Source: Frigoribacterium sp. Leaf263
GTDB lineage: Bacteria; Actinomycetota; Actinomycetes; Actinomycetales; Microbacteriaceae
DNA: 64,000 nucleotides
Assembly: GCF_001422285.1 (NCBI RefSeq)
Contig: NZ_LMMO01000001.1
Span: forward strand, 96,252 to 160,251
Reading direction: 5' to 3'
Under the pieces are notes generated by a model, which saw only the letters and a list, made by a program, of their open reading frames with translations, was not told the origin of the DNA and ran no database searches. Positions within the stretch are counted from its first letter, which is position 1. Each line of letters starts with the position of its first letter. Of this stretch, positions 1 to 8,611 are shown one piece after another. A program made the position numbers and the translations under genes.

Positions 1-43
1 CGTCCCGACGAGCGCGCCCGGTGGCGCGCACTCCCCGCACACC

Positions 44-3000
44 GTGAGCCTCGGTGATCCAGGGCTCTCGGTCGGCAACGCGGCCGAGCCCGTCTGGGCG
101 GTCTGGCGTCAGCAGCTGGGCGAGATCGGCGGACGATCGACCCTGCTGCACTTCGGCGACGAGCAGCGCGCCCGCATCGAGCTGAGCACGACCCACCCGG
201 GCGGTCTCGCGCAGTTCATCACCGGCAAGACGACCCTCCTGTCGAGCCTGATCCGCGACGACCTCGCGCTGCGCACCGCGCGGCTGGCGGCCGGCGAGAT
301 CGCGGCCAAGGGTCTCGAGCTGGCCACCGTCCGCGGCATCGACGCCGTGCACCTGGCGATCGGCGTCGCCGCCTGGTCGCACGCGGGCCACGACTACCGC
401 GCCCCGGTGCTGCTCCGTCCGCTCGCGATCCGCCGGCACGGGCGCGACTTCGAGGTGAAGCTGCTCGGCAGGCCGTTCCTCAACCCGGCTCTCGTCGACG
501 CGCTCCACGAGCAGTTCGACATCGCGCTCGACGCCGAGTCGTTCGTCGCCCTGGCCAGCCGCGAGGGGTCGTTCACGCCGAACCCGGTCATCGACCGGCT
601 GCGCGGTCTGACGGCGCACCTCGAGTGGTTCACCGTCCAGCCCCGACTGATCGTCTCGACCTTCGCCGAGGTCGGCACCGAGATGGCGCTCGACACCCGC
701 GAGCTCGGGCACCCGGTCCTCGACGCCCTGACCGGGAACGCCATGGCGCTCCGCCAGGTGGCCGAAGGGCATCGCTCCGCCTCGGCGACCCCGCAGGACG
801 AGCGGAGCCCCGAGACCGACACCCTGCTGCTCGATGCCGACCCCGAGCAGGAGAACGTGGTCGCGCAGATCGCCGCCGGCAACTCGGTGGTCGTCAAGAC
901 CCTGCCCGGCACGGGCGGCACGCAGACCATCGTCAACGCGATCGGTCGTCTCGTGTCGCAGAACAAGCGCGTGCTCGTGGTCAGCGCCCGACGCGCGACC
1001 CTGAGCGGCATCGGCGACCGCCTCACCGAGGTCGGTCTGCCCGGCGTCGCCGTGGCGCCGAAGACGCTGCGACGCGACGTCGTGCGGGCCATCGGCCGCA
1101 ACGAGAAGGCGACCCGTCCTCAGATGGGCGAGGTCGACGACGCCCTGGTGCGTCTGCGCAAGGTGCTCGTCGACTACCGGGGCGCCCTCAGCAAGCGGGA
1201 CCCGCGCCTCGAGGTCTCCGTGCTCGACTGCCTGACCGAGCTCTCGCGTCTCGCCCTGCTGCCCGCGCCTCCGGCCACGACCGCGCGACTCAGCCGCCGC
1301 AGCATCGAGGCGATGGTCGACGGCCGCTCACGGGTCGCCGAGACGATGGTCAACGCGGCGAACCTCGGCGAGTTCCGCTACGGCCCGGGCGACTCGCCCT
1401 GGTACGGCTCGCAGTTCACGGACTCGTTCGGCGCCGGCGACGCTCATCAGCTCGCCAAGAACCTGCACCATCGCGACCTGCCCCGCCTGCTCGAGCGCGC
1501 CGGCGACGTCATCGGCAAGACCCGGATGCGACCGTTCGAATCGATCGCCGAGCTGGGCGTCTACCTGCGCCTCCTGACCGAGATCCGCGACACCCTCGAC
1601 AAGTTCCTGCCGGTGGTCTTCGACCGGTCGGTCGCCGAGCTCGTGGCGGCGACGGCGCCGAAGCGCGAGGCCCCCGACATGTCGAGCGCGAACCGGCGTC
1701 GGTTGAAGAAGCTCGCTCGCGAGTACGTCCGCCCCGGGGTCCACATCGCCGACCTGCACGGCGCTCTGCAGCGCATCCAGCAGCAGCGGTACGAGTGGCA
1801 GCGTTTCGTCGCCGCGGGCACGCCCCCCGAGGTGCCCACCGGCATCGCCGACACCCACGTGCTGCACCAGCAGGTCTCCCACGACCTCGAACGCCTCGAC
1901 CGCCCGCTCGGTCTCACCGGCGACGAGGGGCTCACCGAGATCGGCGTCGTCGAGCTGCAGCAGCGGCTCGACGCCCTGGCGGCCGAGAGCGACGTCCTGC
2001 AGAACCTGCAGGAGCGCACCGAGCTGATGACGACCCTCCGCGACCTCGAGCTGACCCCTCTCCTGACCGATCTCGCGAACCGGCACGTGCCCGAGCAGCA
2101 GGTCGCCGCCGAGCTCGAGCTCGCCTGGTGGCGGTCCGCGCTCGAGTCGCTGCTCGAGGCCGACCGCGCCCTGCTCGGGGCGAACATCGCCATGCTCGAC
2201 CGTCTCGAGGCCGACTTCCGGCTCGTCGACGAGGCGCACGCCGCCGGCAGCGCCCAGCTGCTCGGCTGGCTGCTCGCCGAGAACTGGACGATCGGTCTGG
2301 TCGACTGGCCCGACGAGGCCGCCGCCCTCAAGCGCCTCCTGCGCCAGGAGCACGTGACCGCGCGCCTCCTGCACGACGCCGCCCCGCACCTCTCGCGGTC
2401 CATCGCCCCGGTCTGGCTGGCCTCGCCCTACGAGGTGCACACCATCGCCGACACGGTGCCGTTCGACACGGTCATCCTCGTGGACGCGGGCGCCACGACC
2501 ATCGCCGAGAACGTCGGCGCGATCCGTCGCGGCAAGCAGACCGTGGCCTTCGGAGACCCGGTCACGCAGACGCCCTCGGAGTTCGACATCGCGGTCACGC
2601 CGGGCAAGCGCCCGCCGTCGCACGACGACGCGACCCTCGAGGCCCTGCACGCCGACAGCGCCCTGGCGCGTCTGTCGACCCTGCTGCCGACGCTCTCGCT
2701 GACCCGCAGCTACCGGGCCGGCGGCGAGGACCTCGCCGAGCTGGTCAACCGCCGCTTCTACGGCGGGCGCATCGAGTCGCTGCCCTGGGCGGGGAGCTTC
2801 CTCGGTCACGGCAGCATCGCGCTCGACTACGTCTCGGGCGGAACGGCCGTGCCCGACCCCGAGTCCGGCGCCGTCGAGAGCGTCGACGCCGAGGTCGACC
2901 GGGTCGTCTCGCTCGTGGTCGAGCACGCCCGCACGCGGCCCCGCGAGTCGCTCATGGTCATCACGGCCAGCGCGAAGCACGCCGTGCGCGTGCAGCAGGC

Positions 3001-3712
3001 AGTGCTCACCGCGGTCTCGGGTCACAAGGACCTCACCGAGTTCGTGGTCGGCGACCGCGCCGAGCCGTTCATGGTGGCGACCCTCGAGCAGAGCGTCGCG
3101 CAGAGCCGCGACCACGTCGTCTTCTCGATCGGCTACGGCCGCACGCCGCACGGTCGGGTGCTGAGCGACTTCGGTCCGCTCGGGCAGCCGGGCGGCGAGC
3201 GTCTCCTCGCGGTCGCGATGACGCGGGCCCGTCGCTCGATGGTGATCGTCACGTGCTTCCAGCCGAGCGACATCGACGGCGGCCGCATGGGCCACGGGAC
3301 GGTCGCGCTCTCCGAGATCCTCACCGAGGTGCAGGTCCGCACGACCGCGGAGCACGTCCCCGACGACAGCGACCCGATGCTGGTCGACCTCGCCCGACGA
3401 CTCGAGGCCAAGGGCATCCCCGTGGCGCTGGGTCACCGCGGCAAGCTCGGCCTCGTGGCGGCGCACGACGGCGTCTGCGTGACGATCGAGACCGACACGA
3501 CCCTCTCGCGCACGAGCCTCCGCGAATCGCTGCGGGCGCGTCCCGAGACGCTCCGCCGACTCGGGTGGCACTACGTCAGGGTGCACGCGTTCCAGCTGTT
3601 CACCGACCCCGATGCGGTGGCGTCGCGCGTGGCCGAGGTCCTCGGCATCGAGGGATCGCGCACCAGCGAGATCCCGAGCGTGCCGGCCAGCCAGCACGTC
3701 AACCGCGGGTGA
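44..3712 (+). CDS. SF1-like helicase/AAA ATPase with degenerate motifs and nuclease-like C-terminus
   Basis: A 1222-residue protein with the layout of large actinobacterial SF1 helicase-like ATPases. A Walker A-like loop (PGTGGTQT, about residues 288-295) follows a Q-motif-like stretch. A motif II region (VILVDAGATT, about 807-817), a motif III-like GDPVTQTP (about 840), and a motif V/VI block ending in GGERLLAVAMTRARR (about 1050-1068) follow in the usual order. The last 110 residues look like a Vsr/restriction-nuclease fold. Walker A has Gln where Lys is expected and motif II has Asp-Ala instead of Asp-Glu, so ATP hydrolysis is doubtful. The start is taken at GTG 44, but the frame stays open to the window edge, so the gene may begin earlier. 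It overlaps the next gene by 4 bp (GTGA). Confidence 0.7.
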   Translation: MSLGDPGLSVGNAAEPVWAVWRQQLGEIGGRSTLLHFGDEQRARIELSTTHPGGLAQFITGKTTLLSSLIRDDLALRTARLAAGEIAAKGLELATVRGIDAVHLAIGVAAWSHAGHDYRAPVLLRPLAIRRHGRDFEVKLLGRPFLNPALVDALHEQFDIALDAESFVALASREGSFTPNPVIDRLRGLTAHLEWFTVQPRLIVSTFAEVGTEMALDTRELGHPVLDALTGNAMALRQVAEGHRSASATPQDERSPETDTLLLDADPEQENVVAQIAAGNSVVVKTLPGTGGTQTIVNAIGRLVSQNKRVLVVSARRATLSGIGDRLTEVGLPGVAVAPKTLRRDVVRAIGRNEKATRPQMGEVDDALVRLRKVLVDYRGALSKRDPRLEVSVLDCLTELSRLALLPAPPATTARLSRRSIEAMVDGRSRVAETMVNAANLGEFRYGPGDSPWYGSQFTDSFGAGDAHQLAKNLHHRDLPRLLERAGDVIGKTRMRPFESIAELGVYLRLLTEIRDTLDKFLPVVFDRSVAELVAATAPKREAPDMSSANRRRLKKLAREYVRPGVHIADLHGALQRIQQQRYEWQRFVAAGTPPEVPTGIADTHVLHQQVSHDLERLDRPLGLTGDEGLTEIGVVELQQRLDALAAESDVLQNLQERTELMTTLRDLELTPLLTDLANRHVPEQQVAAELELAWWRSALESLLEADRALLGANIAMLDRLEADFRLVDEAHAAGSAQLLGWLLAENWTIGLVDWPDEAAALKRLLRQEHVTARLLHDAAPHLSRSIAPVWLASPYEVHTIADTVPFDTVILVDAGATTIAENVGAIRRGKQTVAFGDPVTQTPSEFDIAVTPGKRPPSHDDATLEALHADSALARLSTLLPTLSLTRSYRAGGEDLAELVNRRFYGGRIESLPWAGSFLGHGSIALDYVSGGTAVPDPESGAVESVDAEVDRVVSLVVEHARTRPRESLMVITASAKHAVRVQQAVLTAVSGHKDLTEFVVGDRAEPFMVATLEQSVAQSRDHVVFSIGYGRTPHGRVLSDFGPLGQPGGERLLAVAMTRARRSMVIVTCFQPSDIDGGRMGHGTVALSEILTEVQVRTTAEHVPDDSDPMLVDLARRLEAKGIPVALGHRGKLGLVAAHDGVCVTIETDTTLSRTSLRESLRARPETLRRLGWHYVRVHAFQLFTDPDAVASRVAEVLGIEGSRTSEIPSVPASQHVNRG

Positions 3713-3924
3713 GTCGAGGAGGCGCGGCGTCCGACGACGACGCCCCCGACGTCGTCGAGGCGGTCGCGCAGCACCCCCTCGTGGTGCGGCGTCGCGGCGG
3801 GCGTCGGGTCTCCACCGACCCGGTGCCCGGCAGCGATCCGACTCCCGCACCCGAGCCTCCTCGGCACGCCTCGGCCGAGAACGACGCGCAGCTGCGCGCC
3901 GACGTGCCGCCCCACTGGGGCTGA
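3709..3924 (+). CDS. Small conserved-looking protein coupled to the SF1-like ATPase
   Basis: A 71-residue frame begins at the GTG of a GTGA overlap with the stop of the upstream ATPase, the classic arrangement for translational coupling. The protein is charged and probably disordered. It has a central VVRRRGGRRV, a proline-rich stretch, and the C-terminal end DVPPHWG. I believe small proteins with this tail occur beside this ATPase in related Microbacteriaceae, which would make it a dedicated partner, but that is recollection, not a search. Its first codons (SRGGAA) come from a copy of the dispersed repeat. No catalytic motif is visible. Confidence 0.65.
   Translation: MSRGGAASDDDAPDVVEAVAQHPLVVRRRGGRRVSTDPVPGSDPTPAPEPPRHASAENDAQLRADVPPHWG
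3715..3727 (-). repeat. Dispersed 17-bp element, partial copy
   Basis: CGAGGAGGCGCGG, the first part of the element read on its minus sense. It supplies codons 3-7 of the small protein that follows the ATPase. Confidence 0.5.
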
Positions 3925-3994
3925 CCCGCACCACGGCGTGGGCTTGAGGCGTGGGCTGGCGGCGTCGGCCGACGCACGGCGTCCGCCGGACGCA

Positions 3995-4028
3995 CGACGG
4001 CCCGCCACGGGAGCGTGGCGGGCCGTCG
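3995..4028. terminator. Bidirectional hairpin terminator
   Basis: Two 14-nt arms (3995-4008 and 4015-4028) are perfectly complementary around a 6-nt loop, lying between the convergent small protein gene and mscL. There is no long U-tract, as is common in GC-rich actinobacteria. Confidence 0.8.
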
Positions 4029-4049
4029 CGGAAGCGGGGGAGCTGCGGT

Positions 4050-4547
4050 TCAGCGGCTGCCGAGGGGTCCGTTGGCGCCGGTGCGGTCGGTGCCTTCGGC
4101 GAGCGGCGCCGCGCGCGAGCCCGACCCGGCGGCCGGCGCGCTCTGAGCGCGCAGCAGGTCGCGGATCTCGCTGAGCAGCTCGACGTCGGTCGGCGGCACG
4201 TCGGTCGGCGTCTCCTCCGCCGCCTGGCGCGCGAAGGTCCGCTTCAGGAGGTGGTTGACCGGCAGCACGAGGCAGAAGTAGACCACCGCGGCCACGATCA
4301 CGAACTGGATCACGGATCCGAGCACGGCTCCGAAGAGCAGCTGGGCGTCGCCACCGTCGCCGAGGGTCGGGATGCTGACGATCAGGCTGTCGTCGAGCGA
4401 GGAGGCACTGAACGCCGCGCCGATCAGCGGGTTGAAGATGTTCGTCACGAGCGAGGTGACGATGGCGGTGAACGCGGCGCCGATGACCACGGCGACGGCC
4501 AGGTCGATCACGTTGCCGCGCAGGATGAACTCTTTGAAACCCTTCAC
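4050..4547 (-). CDS. mscL: Large-conductance mechanosensitive channel MscL
   Basis: Osmotic safety valve of the cytoplasmic membrane, acting as a pentamer that opens under membrane tension. The 165-residue protein begins with the typical amphipathic MKGFKEFILRGN and has a first transmembrane helix at about 13-40 (DLAVAVVIGAAFTAIV). A periplasmic loop follows, then a second helix at about 70-96 and a cytoplasmic charged helix with ELLSEIRDLL. The C-terminus is about 20-30 residues longer than usual and low in complexity. The GTG start at 4547 is preceded by AAGGAG. It stands alone between a terminator and an FmdB-type gene in the same direction. Confidence 0.95.
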   Translation of the reverse strand: MKGFKEFILRGNVIDLAVAVVIGAAFTAIVTSLVTNIFNPLIGAAFSASSLDDSLIVSIPTLGDGGDAQLLFGAVLGSVIQFVIVAAVVYFCLVLPVNHLLKRTFARQAAEETPTDVPPTDVELLSEIRDLLRAQSAPAAGSGSRAAPLAEGTDRTGANGPLGSR

Positions 4548-4623
4548 GGGCGTGCTCCTTCGGGTCGATTGATGACAGAGCCTGTCGGAGACGACCTAAC
4601 CACGGGGCGGCTCGGCCCGCCAG

Positions 4624-4995
4624 TCACTTCGCTGCGGCCCCGCCACCGGAGGAGGAGCCGGATCCGCTGGAGCCGGAGGACGGCGTCGACGACGACGACG
4701 ACGCGCCTCCTGAGGTCTTCGCCTCGGAGGAGCCGCCCGTCGAGGGCTTGTCTCCGGAGCCGGAGGCCTTGTCGCCCGACCCGGTCTTCGACCCGGCGCC
4801 GCCGCCGGAGCCCTTGGCGCCGCGCGAGTCGGTGCGGTAGAAGCCCGATCCGTTGAAGGTGACGCCCACGGGGCTGAACACCTTGCGCAGCTTCCCCTGG
4901 CACACGGGGCAGACCGTGAGGGTGTCGTCGGTGAACGACTGGACGATGTCGAAGGCGTTGTCGCACTCGGTGCAGCGGTAGGAATACGTGGGCAC
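4624..4995 (-). CDS. FmdB-family zinc-ribbon protein
   Basis: A 123-residue protein with an N-terminal zinc ribbon made by Cys8, Cys11, Cys29 and Cys32 (YRCTEC and CPVC), followed by the family signature FNGSGFYRTD at about 47-56. The remaining half is a Gly/Ser/Lys low-complexity tail. The family is named after a putative regulator of formamidase in Methylophilus, but its members have no agreed function. The gene lies just downstream of the 5-formyl-THF cyclo-ligase gene (30-bp gap, same strand) and is probably cotranscribed with it, a pairing often seen in actinobacteria. Confidence 0.85.
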   Translation of the reverse strand: MPTYSYRCTECDNAFDIVQSFTDDTLTVCPVCQGKLRKVFSPVGVTFNGSGFYRTDSRGAKGSGGGAGSKTGSGDKASGSGDKPSTGGSSEAKTSGGASSSSSTPSSGSSGSGSSSGGGAAAK

Positions 4996-5024
4996 AGGGA
5001 TCCTCGTCGGAAGAGCGGGCCGCG

Positions 5025-5603
5025 TCAGAACTCGTGGACGCCGGAGGGCGTCACGACCCCGTCGACGGGCTGGTCGTGGCGTTCGCGGGGCACGGTGTCG
5101 ACGTACTCGGGATCGAACACCACAGCATAGACCGGGGGCCGTTTCTCCATCGAGCCGAGGGTCTTGTCGAAGTAGCCGCGGCCCCAGCCCATGCGCATGC
5201 CGCCGTGGTCGATGAGCGCCGCGGGCACGACGATCAGGTCGACGTCGTTGATGGCCATGGGGCTCAGCACCTCGCCGACCGGCTCGGGCAGGTCGAAGAG
5301 CCCGCGGGTCTCGCTCTCGCCGTCGCCGACGGCCCAGTCGAGCAGGCCGTCCTCGCGCGAGATCGGGAACAGCACGCGGATGCCGTTCTCGAAGGCCCAG
5401 TTGACGAAGGGGCGGGTGTCGGGCTCGTCGGCCGTCGAGAGGTAGGCCGAGATCGAACGCACCTCGAGGCTCGTCGCGAGGTCGATGAGGTGCCGGGTGA
5501 TGCCGACGCTCGCCTCGGCCCGATCCCGTCCGGTGCGGTTGCGGCGCCGCTGGCGGAGCTCGGCTCGCAGGGCGCGTTTCTCGTTGCCGACCTCGTCCGT
5601 CAT
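5025..5603 (-). CDS. 5-formyltetrahydrofolate cyclo-ligase
   Basis: Converts 5-formyltetrahydrofolate to 5,10-methenyltetrahydrofolate with ATP, returning folate to the one-carbon pool. The 192-residue length is normal. The nucleotide and folate site motif RMGWGRGYFDKTL is intact at about 137-149, and the basic N-terminal KRALRAELRQRRR helix is present. The start at 5603 is supported by a TACGAT -10 hexamer ending 7 bp upstream (leaderless). It is divergent from galU and followed by the FmdB-family gene. Confidence 0.92.
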   Translation of the reverse strand: MTDEVGNEKRALRAELRQRRRNRTGRDRAEASVGITRHLIDLATSLEVRSISAYLSTADEPDTRPFVNWAFENGIRVLFPISREDGLLDWAVGDGESETRGLFDLPEPVGEVLSPMAINDVDLIVVPAALIDHGGMRMGWGRGYFDKTLGSMEKRPPVYAVVFDPEYVDTVPRERHDQPVDGVVTPSGVHEF

Positions 5604-5610
5604 GCGCCCA

Positions 5611-5616
5611 ATCGTA
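5611..5616 (-). promoter_or_regulatory. -10 hexamer of leaderless 5-FCL gene
   Basis: TACGAT on the minus strand, with 7 bp to the ATG at 5603. Confidence 0.6.
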
Positions 5617-5656
5617 AGGGGAAGAATCGGCGCGCCCGCGAGGCCCCTCCGATCGG

Positions 5657-5662
5657 TACGCT
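5657..5662 (+). promoter_or_regulatory. -10 hexamer of leaderless galU
   Basis: TACGCT followed by 7 bp and the ATG at 5670, which has no Shine-Dalgarno sequence. Confidence 0.6.
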
Positions 5663-5669
5663 GACCCGC

Positions 5670-6563
5670 ATGGGCTTCTCTATAACCAAAGCAGTCATTC
5701 CCGCAGCGGGTCTCGGGACTCGGTTCCTCCCCGCGACCAAAGCCATGCCGAAGGAGATGCTGCCGGTCGTCGACAAGCCGGCGATCCAGTACGTCGTGGA
5801 GGAGGCCGTCAACGCCGGCCTGACCGACGTGCTGATGATCACCGGCCGGAACAAGAACGCGCTCGAGAACCACTTCGACCACGTGAGCGAGCTGGAGGAG
5901 ACCCTGCGCAAGAAGGGCGACCACGACAAGCTCGCCAAGGTCAACCAGTCGACCGACCTCGCCGACATGCACTACGTCCGTCAGGGCGACCCGCTCGGTC
6001 TCGGCCACGCGGTGCTCCGCGCGAAGATGCACGTCGGTCGCGAGCCCTTCGCCGTGCTGCTGGGCGATGACATCATCGACGCGCGCGACCCCCTCCTGAA
6101 CCGCATGATCGAGGTCCAGGGCCAGAAGAACGCGACCATCGTCGCGCTGCTCGAGGTCGACCCGTCGATGACCCACCTCTACGGCATCGCGACCGTCGAG
6201 GAGACCGACGTCGACGACGTCGTCAAGATCACCGGCCTGGTCGAGAAGCCGGCTCAGGGCGAGGCGCCCTCGAATCTCGCCATCATCGGTCGCTACGTCA
6301 TCCGCCCCGAGGTCTTCGACGTCCTCGAGAAGCAGGAGCCGGGCAAGGGCGGCGAGATCCAGCTGACCGACGCGCTGATGAAGATGGCCAGCGCCGAGGA
6401 GTGGACGGGCGGCGTCTACGGCGTCGTCTTCCGCGGTCGTCGCTACGACACCGGCGACAAGCTCGACTACATCAAGGCGATCGTGCAGCTCGCCAGCGAC
6501 CGTGACGACCTCGGCGCCGAGCTGCGTCCGTGGCTCAAAGAGTTCACGGCCGGACTGGAGTAG
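5670..6563 (+). CDS. galU: UTP-glucose-1-phosphate uridylyltransferase
   Basis: Makes UDP-glucose from UTP and glucose-1-phosphate for cell-surface polysaccharides and glycolipids. The 297-residue protein carries the nucleotidyltransferase signature GLGTRFLPATKAMPKEMLP at residues 14-32, the metal/UTP-binding LLGDDII at about 133, and VEKPAQGEAPS near 195. The EIQLTDAL and YDTGDKLDYIKA motifs near the C-terminus are also present. The start at 5670 fits a leaderless promoter. Divergent from the folate cyclo-ligase and 12 bp ahead of a GNAT acetyltransferase with which it may be cotranscribed. Confidence 0.96.
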   Translation: MGFSITKAVIPAAGLGTRFLPATKAMPKEMLPVVDKPAIQYVVEEAVNAGLTDVLMITGRNKNALENHFDHVSELEETLRKKGDHDKLAKVNQSTDLADMHYVRQGDPLGLGHAVLRAKMHVGREPFAVLLGDDIIDARDPLLNRMIEVQGQKNATIVALLEVDPSMTHLYGIATVEETDVDDVVKITGLVEKPAQGEAPSNLAIIGRYVIRPEVFDVLEKQEPGKGGEIQLTDALMKMASAEEWTGGVYGVVFRGRRYDTGDKLDYIKAIVQLASDRDDLGAELRPWLKEFTAGLE

Positions 6564-6575
6564 GCGAGCGCACCT

Positions 6576-7223
6576 GTGGCGACCATTCCCACGCTGGCGG
6601 AGGGGCGGATCGGCATCCGGCCCCTCCGTCTGCGTGACACCCGCGACCTCGACGCGGCCCTGTCCGAGAACCGCTCGTGGCTGCGCCAATGGGAGGCCAC
6701 GAACCCGAACGGCTTCACGAACCACGACGTCCGCGGCAGCATCCGCGCTCTGCAGACGAACGCGCGCGCCGGGCTCGGCCTGCCCTTCGCGATCGAGCTC
6801 GACGGCCGCTTCGTCGGTCAGCTGAACGTCAGCGGCATCACCTACGGGTCCCTCGGCTCGGCCACGATCGGCTACTGGGTGACGCAGTCGGCCGCCGGTC
6901 ACGACGCGACGCCGACGGCCGTGGCGCTCGCGACCGACCACTGCTTCCGGGTGCTGGGGCTGCACCGGATGGAGATCTGCATCCGACCCGAGAACGCCCC
7001 CTCGCTGCGGGTCGTCGAGAAGCTCGGCTTCCGCTACGAGGGTCTCCGTCGGCGCTACATCCACATCAACGGCATGTGGCGCGATCACTTCTGCTTCGCG
7101 CTCGTCGCCGAAGAGGTGCCCGAGGGGGTCCTCGCCCGCTGGAGGAGCGGCACCGTGCCGGTCGGCCAGGGCGGCGTCCCGCCCGAGGCCCTCGCCGAGG
7201 CCGGGCGCGCGCTCCCGATCTGA
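6576..7223 (+). CDS. GNAT-family N-acetyltransferase (RimJ/RimL type)
   Basis: A 215-residue GNAT protein of the RimJ/RimL ribosomal-protein acetyltransferase type. Recognisable features are the N-terminal IRPLRLRDTRDLDAAL, the region with IGYWVTQSAAGHDATPTAV where acetyl-CoA binds (about 107-125), and the RVVEKLGFRYEGLRRRYIHING block typical of the group. The true substrate is unknown and could be a ribosomal protein N-terminus or another amine. The GTG start at 6576 has no clear ribosome-binding site; it lies 12 bp after galU. Confidence 0.85.
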   Translation: MATIPTLAEGRIGIRPLRLRDTRDLDAALSENRSWLRQWEATNPNGFTNHDVRGSIRALQTNARAGLGLPFAIELDGRFVGQLNVSGITYGSLGSATIGYWVTQSAAGHDATPTAVALATDHCFRVLGLHRMEICIRPENAPSLRVVEKLGFRYEGLRRRYIHINGMWRDHFCFALVAEEVPEGVLARWRSGTVPVGQGGVPPEALAEAGRALPI

Positions 7224-7318
7224 GCGTCACCGCCTCCTCCGAGCCGCGCGGCGCACATCCGTCCGCGAATCGGGCAGACACACCTGTCGCCTAGGCCTCG
7301 CGGCCCCCTCCGCACTCA

Positions 7319-7324
7319 TACCTT
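7319..7324 (+). promoter_or_regulatory. -10 hexamer of leaderless membrane protein gene
   Basis: TACCTT, then 7 bp, then the ATG at 7332. Confidence 0.6.
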
Positions 7325-7331
7325 TGTCACC

Positions 7332-8405
7332 ATGAACATCGAGTCCTGGGGTGGTGGCGCCGTGCTGGCGCTCGTCGCCGTGCTCTGGGTCGCGTATCTC
7401 GTGCCCACCTGGCACAAACGTCAGGAGTACCTGGCCACCGAGCGCAACGCCATCCGTCTCCAGCAGACGCTCCGCATCCTCGCGCAGACCGCCGAGCTGC
7501 CCGAGGAGGTCCGCGTCGAGGCCAACGCGCGATCCGTCGCGCAGGCGCAGCGGATCCTCCGAGACGAGGAGGCGCGGCGCGAGGCTCTGAGGAGGGCGCA
7601 TGAGGCCGCGCGCCAGCGTGCGATCACCCGCGAGCTCGCCGCCGCCGGTCCGAAGCTGTCGGCCGCCGACCGCGACCCGGCCCTGGCCGCGCGCCGACTG
7701 CGCCGGTCGCGTCTCGTGTCGACCGCGATCCTCATCGTCAGCCTGATCGCGATCGTCGTCGCCGTCGCGAACCTGCAGGCCGCCTGGCTGCTCGGCGTCG
7801 CCGGTCTGGTCTTCGGAGCCGGCGCGGTGGCGATGCTGTCTCAGCTCGCCGCCGTGTCGCGTGCCCGGTCGAGGCGCCAGGTCGTCGCCGAGCCCCGGGT
7901 GGCTCAGCCCTTCCGCGACTTCGCCGACGGGTCGCCGCAGTCGACCGGCACCGAGGAGGCGCGCGAGGGCGAGCAGACCGCCTCCCGTCAGTGGACCCCC
8001 GTCCCCGTGCCGAAGCCGCTGTACCTCCGTCGTGGCCGTCAGCGTGCCGTCGCCGGGGCCGGCATGGCGCCGCGACCGGCGCCGTCGGCACGGACCGACA
8101 TCGAGCCGGACCTCCGCGCCGAGGCGGCGCGATCGGTGCAGGCGCTCCGCGAGGCGCAGCTCGACGCGCTCCGTCAGGCGGCTCGGGCCGAGGCGGCCCT
8201 CACCGCGCCGACGACGCGCACCGTCCGCGAACGGCCCGCCACGCCGGCGGCCGAGGCGACCACCTCGGCGGCGTCGGCCGCTGCGGCCGCGGAGCCCGCG
8301 CCTCCCGCACCCGACAGCCGCTTCGCCCGCATGGGCATCATCGACGACCTGGGTCAGCCGTCGATCCGGCTCGACGAGGCCCTCGCCCGGCGCCGCGCCG
8401 TCTGA
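7332..8405 (+). CDS. Membrane-anchored coiled-coil protein of unknown function
   Basis: 357 residues. An N-terminal membrane helix (about 8-26, AVLALVAVLWVAYLVPTW) is followed by a charged Arg/Glu/Ala-rich helical segment (about 30-110) likely to form a coiled coil. Two hydrophobic helices (about 133-175) come next, then a long Ala/Pro/Arg-rich disordered tail. The tail ends in a conserved-looking block, FARMGIIDDLGQPSIRLDEALARRRAV. I do not recognise a named domain. Lone copies just upstream of a tRNA-Ala gene are, in my recollection, usual in Microbacteriaceae. A role at the membrane or cell envelope is inference only. Confidence 0.75.
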   Translation: MNIESWGGGAVLALVAVLWVAYLVPTWHKRQEYLATERNAIRLQQTLRILAQTAELPEEVRVEANARSVAQAQRILRDEEARREALRRAHEAARQRAITRELAAAGPKLSAADRDPALAARRLRRSRLVSTAILIVSLIAIVVAVANLQAAWLLGVAGLVFGAGAVAMLSQLAAVSRARSRRQVVAEPRVAQPFRDFADGSPQSTGTEEAREGEQTASRQWTPVPVPKPLYLRRGRQRAVAGAGMAPRPAPSARTDIEPDLRAEAARSVQALREAQLDALRQAARAEAALTAPTTRTVRERPATPAAEATTSAASAAAAAEPAPPAPDSRFARMGIIDDLGQPSIRLDEALARRRAV

Positions 8406-8459
8406 CCCGGCGAGGTTGGAGCGCCCCTGCGGGGGTGCTATCGTTGCAGAGCGGTTTCC

Positions 8460-8532
8460 GGGGCTATGGCGCAGTTGGTAGCGCGTCTCGTTCGCAATGA
8501 GAAGGTCAGGGGTTCGAATCCCCTTAGCTCCA
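8460..8532 (+). tRNA. tRNA-Ala (anticodon CGC)
   Basis: A 73-nt cloverleaf. The acceptor stem GGGGCTA pairs with TAGCTCC (one G-U), discriminator A is at 8532, the anticodon loop TTCGCAA gives anticodon CGC for codon GCG, and the T arm is AGGGG-TTCGAAT-CCCCT. CCA is not encoded. A terminator hairpin follows 12 bp downstream. Confidence 0.97.
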
Positions 8533-8544
8533 CGGAATGCAGAG

Positions 8545-8568
8545 AGGCCCCCGGCGACGGGGGCCTTT
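8545..8568 (+). terminator. Terminator after tRNA-Ala
   Basis: An 8-bp stem, AGGCCCCC (8545-8552) with GGGGGCCT (8559-8566), with a 6-nt loop and followed by TT. It ends before the start of the next gene, so that gene cannot begin at the earlier in-frame ATG at 8537. Confidence 0.85.
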
Positions 8569-8611
8569 CGCTTGCCCGGTCGCGATGCCGCGCACCTCGG
8601 CATCGGTGCGG

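Noticed and set aside
625..3708. Long Arg/Pro-rich open frame inside the SF1-like ATPase gene, plus strand
   Set aside because: A shadow frame of GC-rich coding DNA; only its last 71 codons, after the ATPase stop, look real and are kept as a separate gene.
7564..7580. GACGAGGAGGCGCGGCGC as an element copy in the 357-residue protein
   Set aside because: It lies in a Glu/Ala/Arg coiled coil where DEEARRE is natural and lacks the GGGTCG end.
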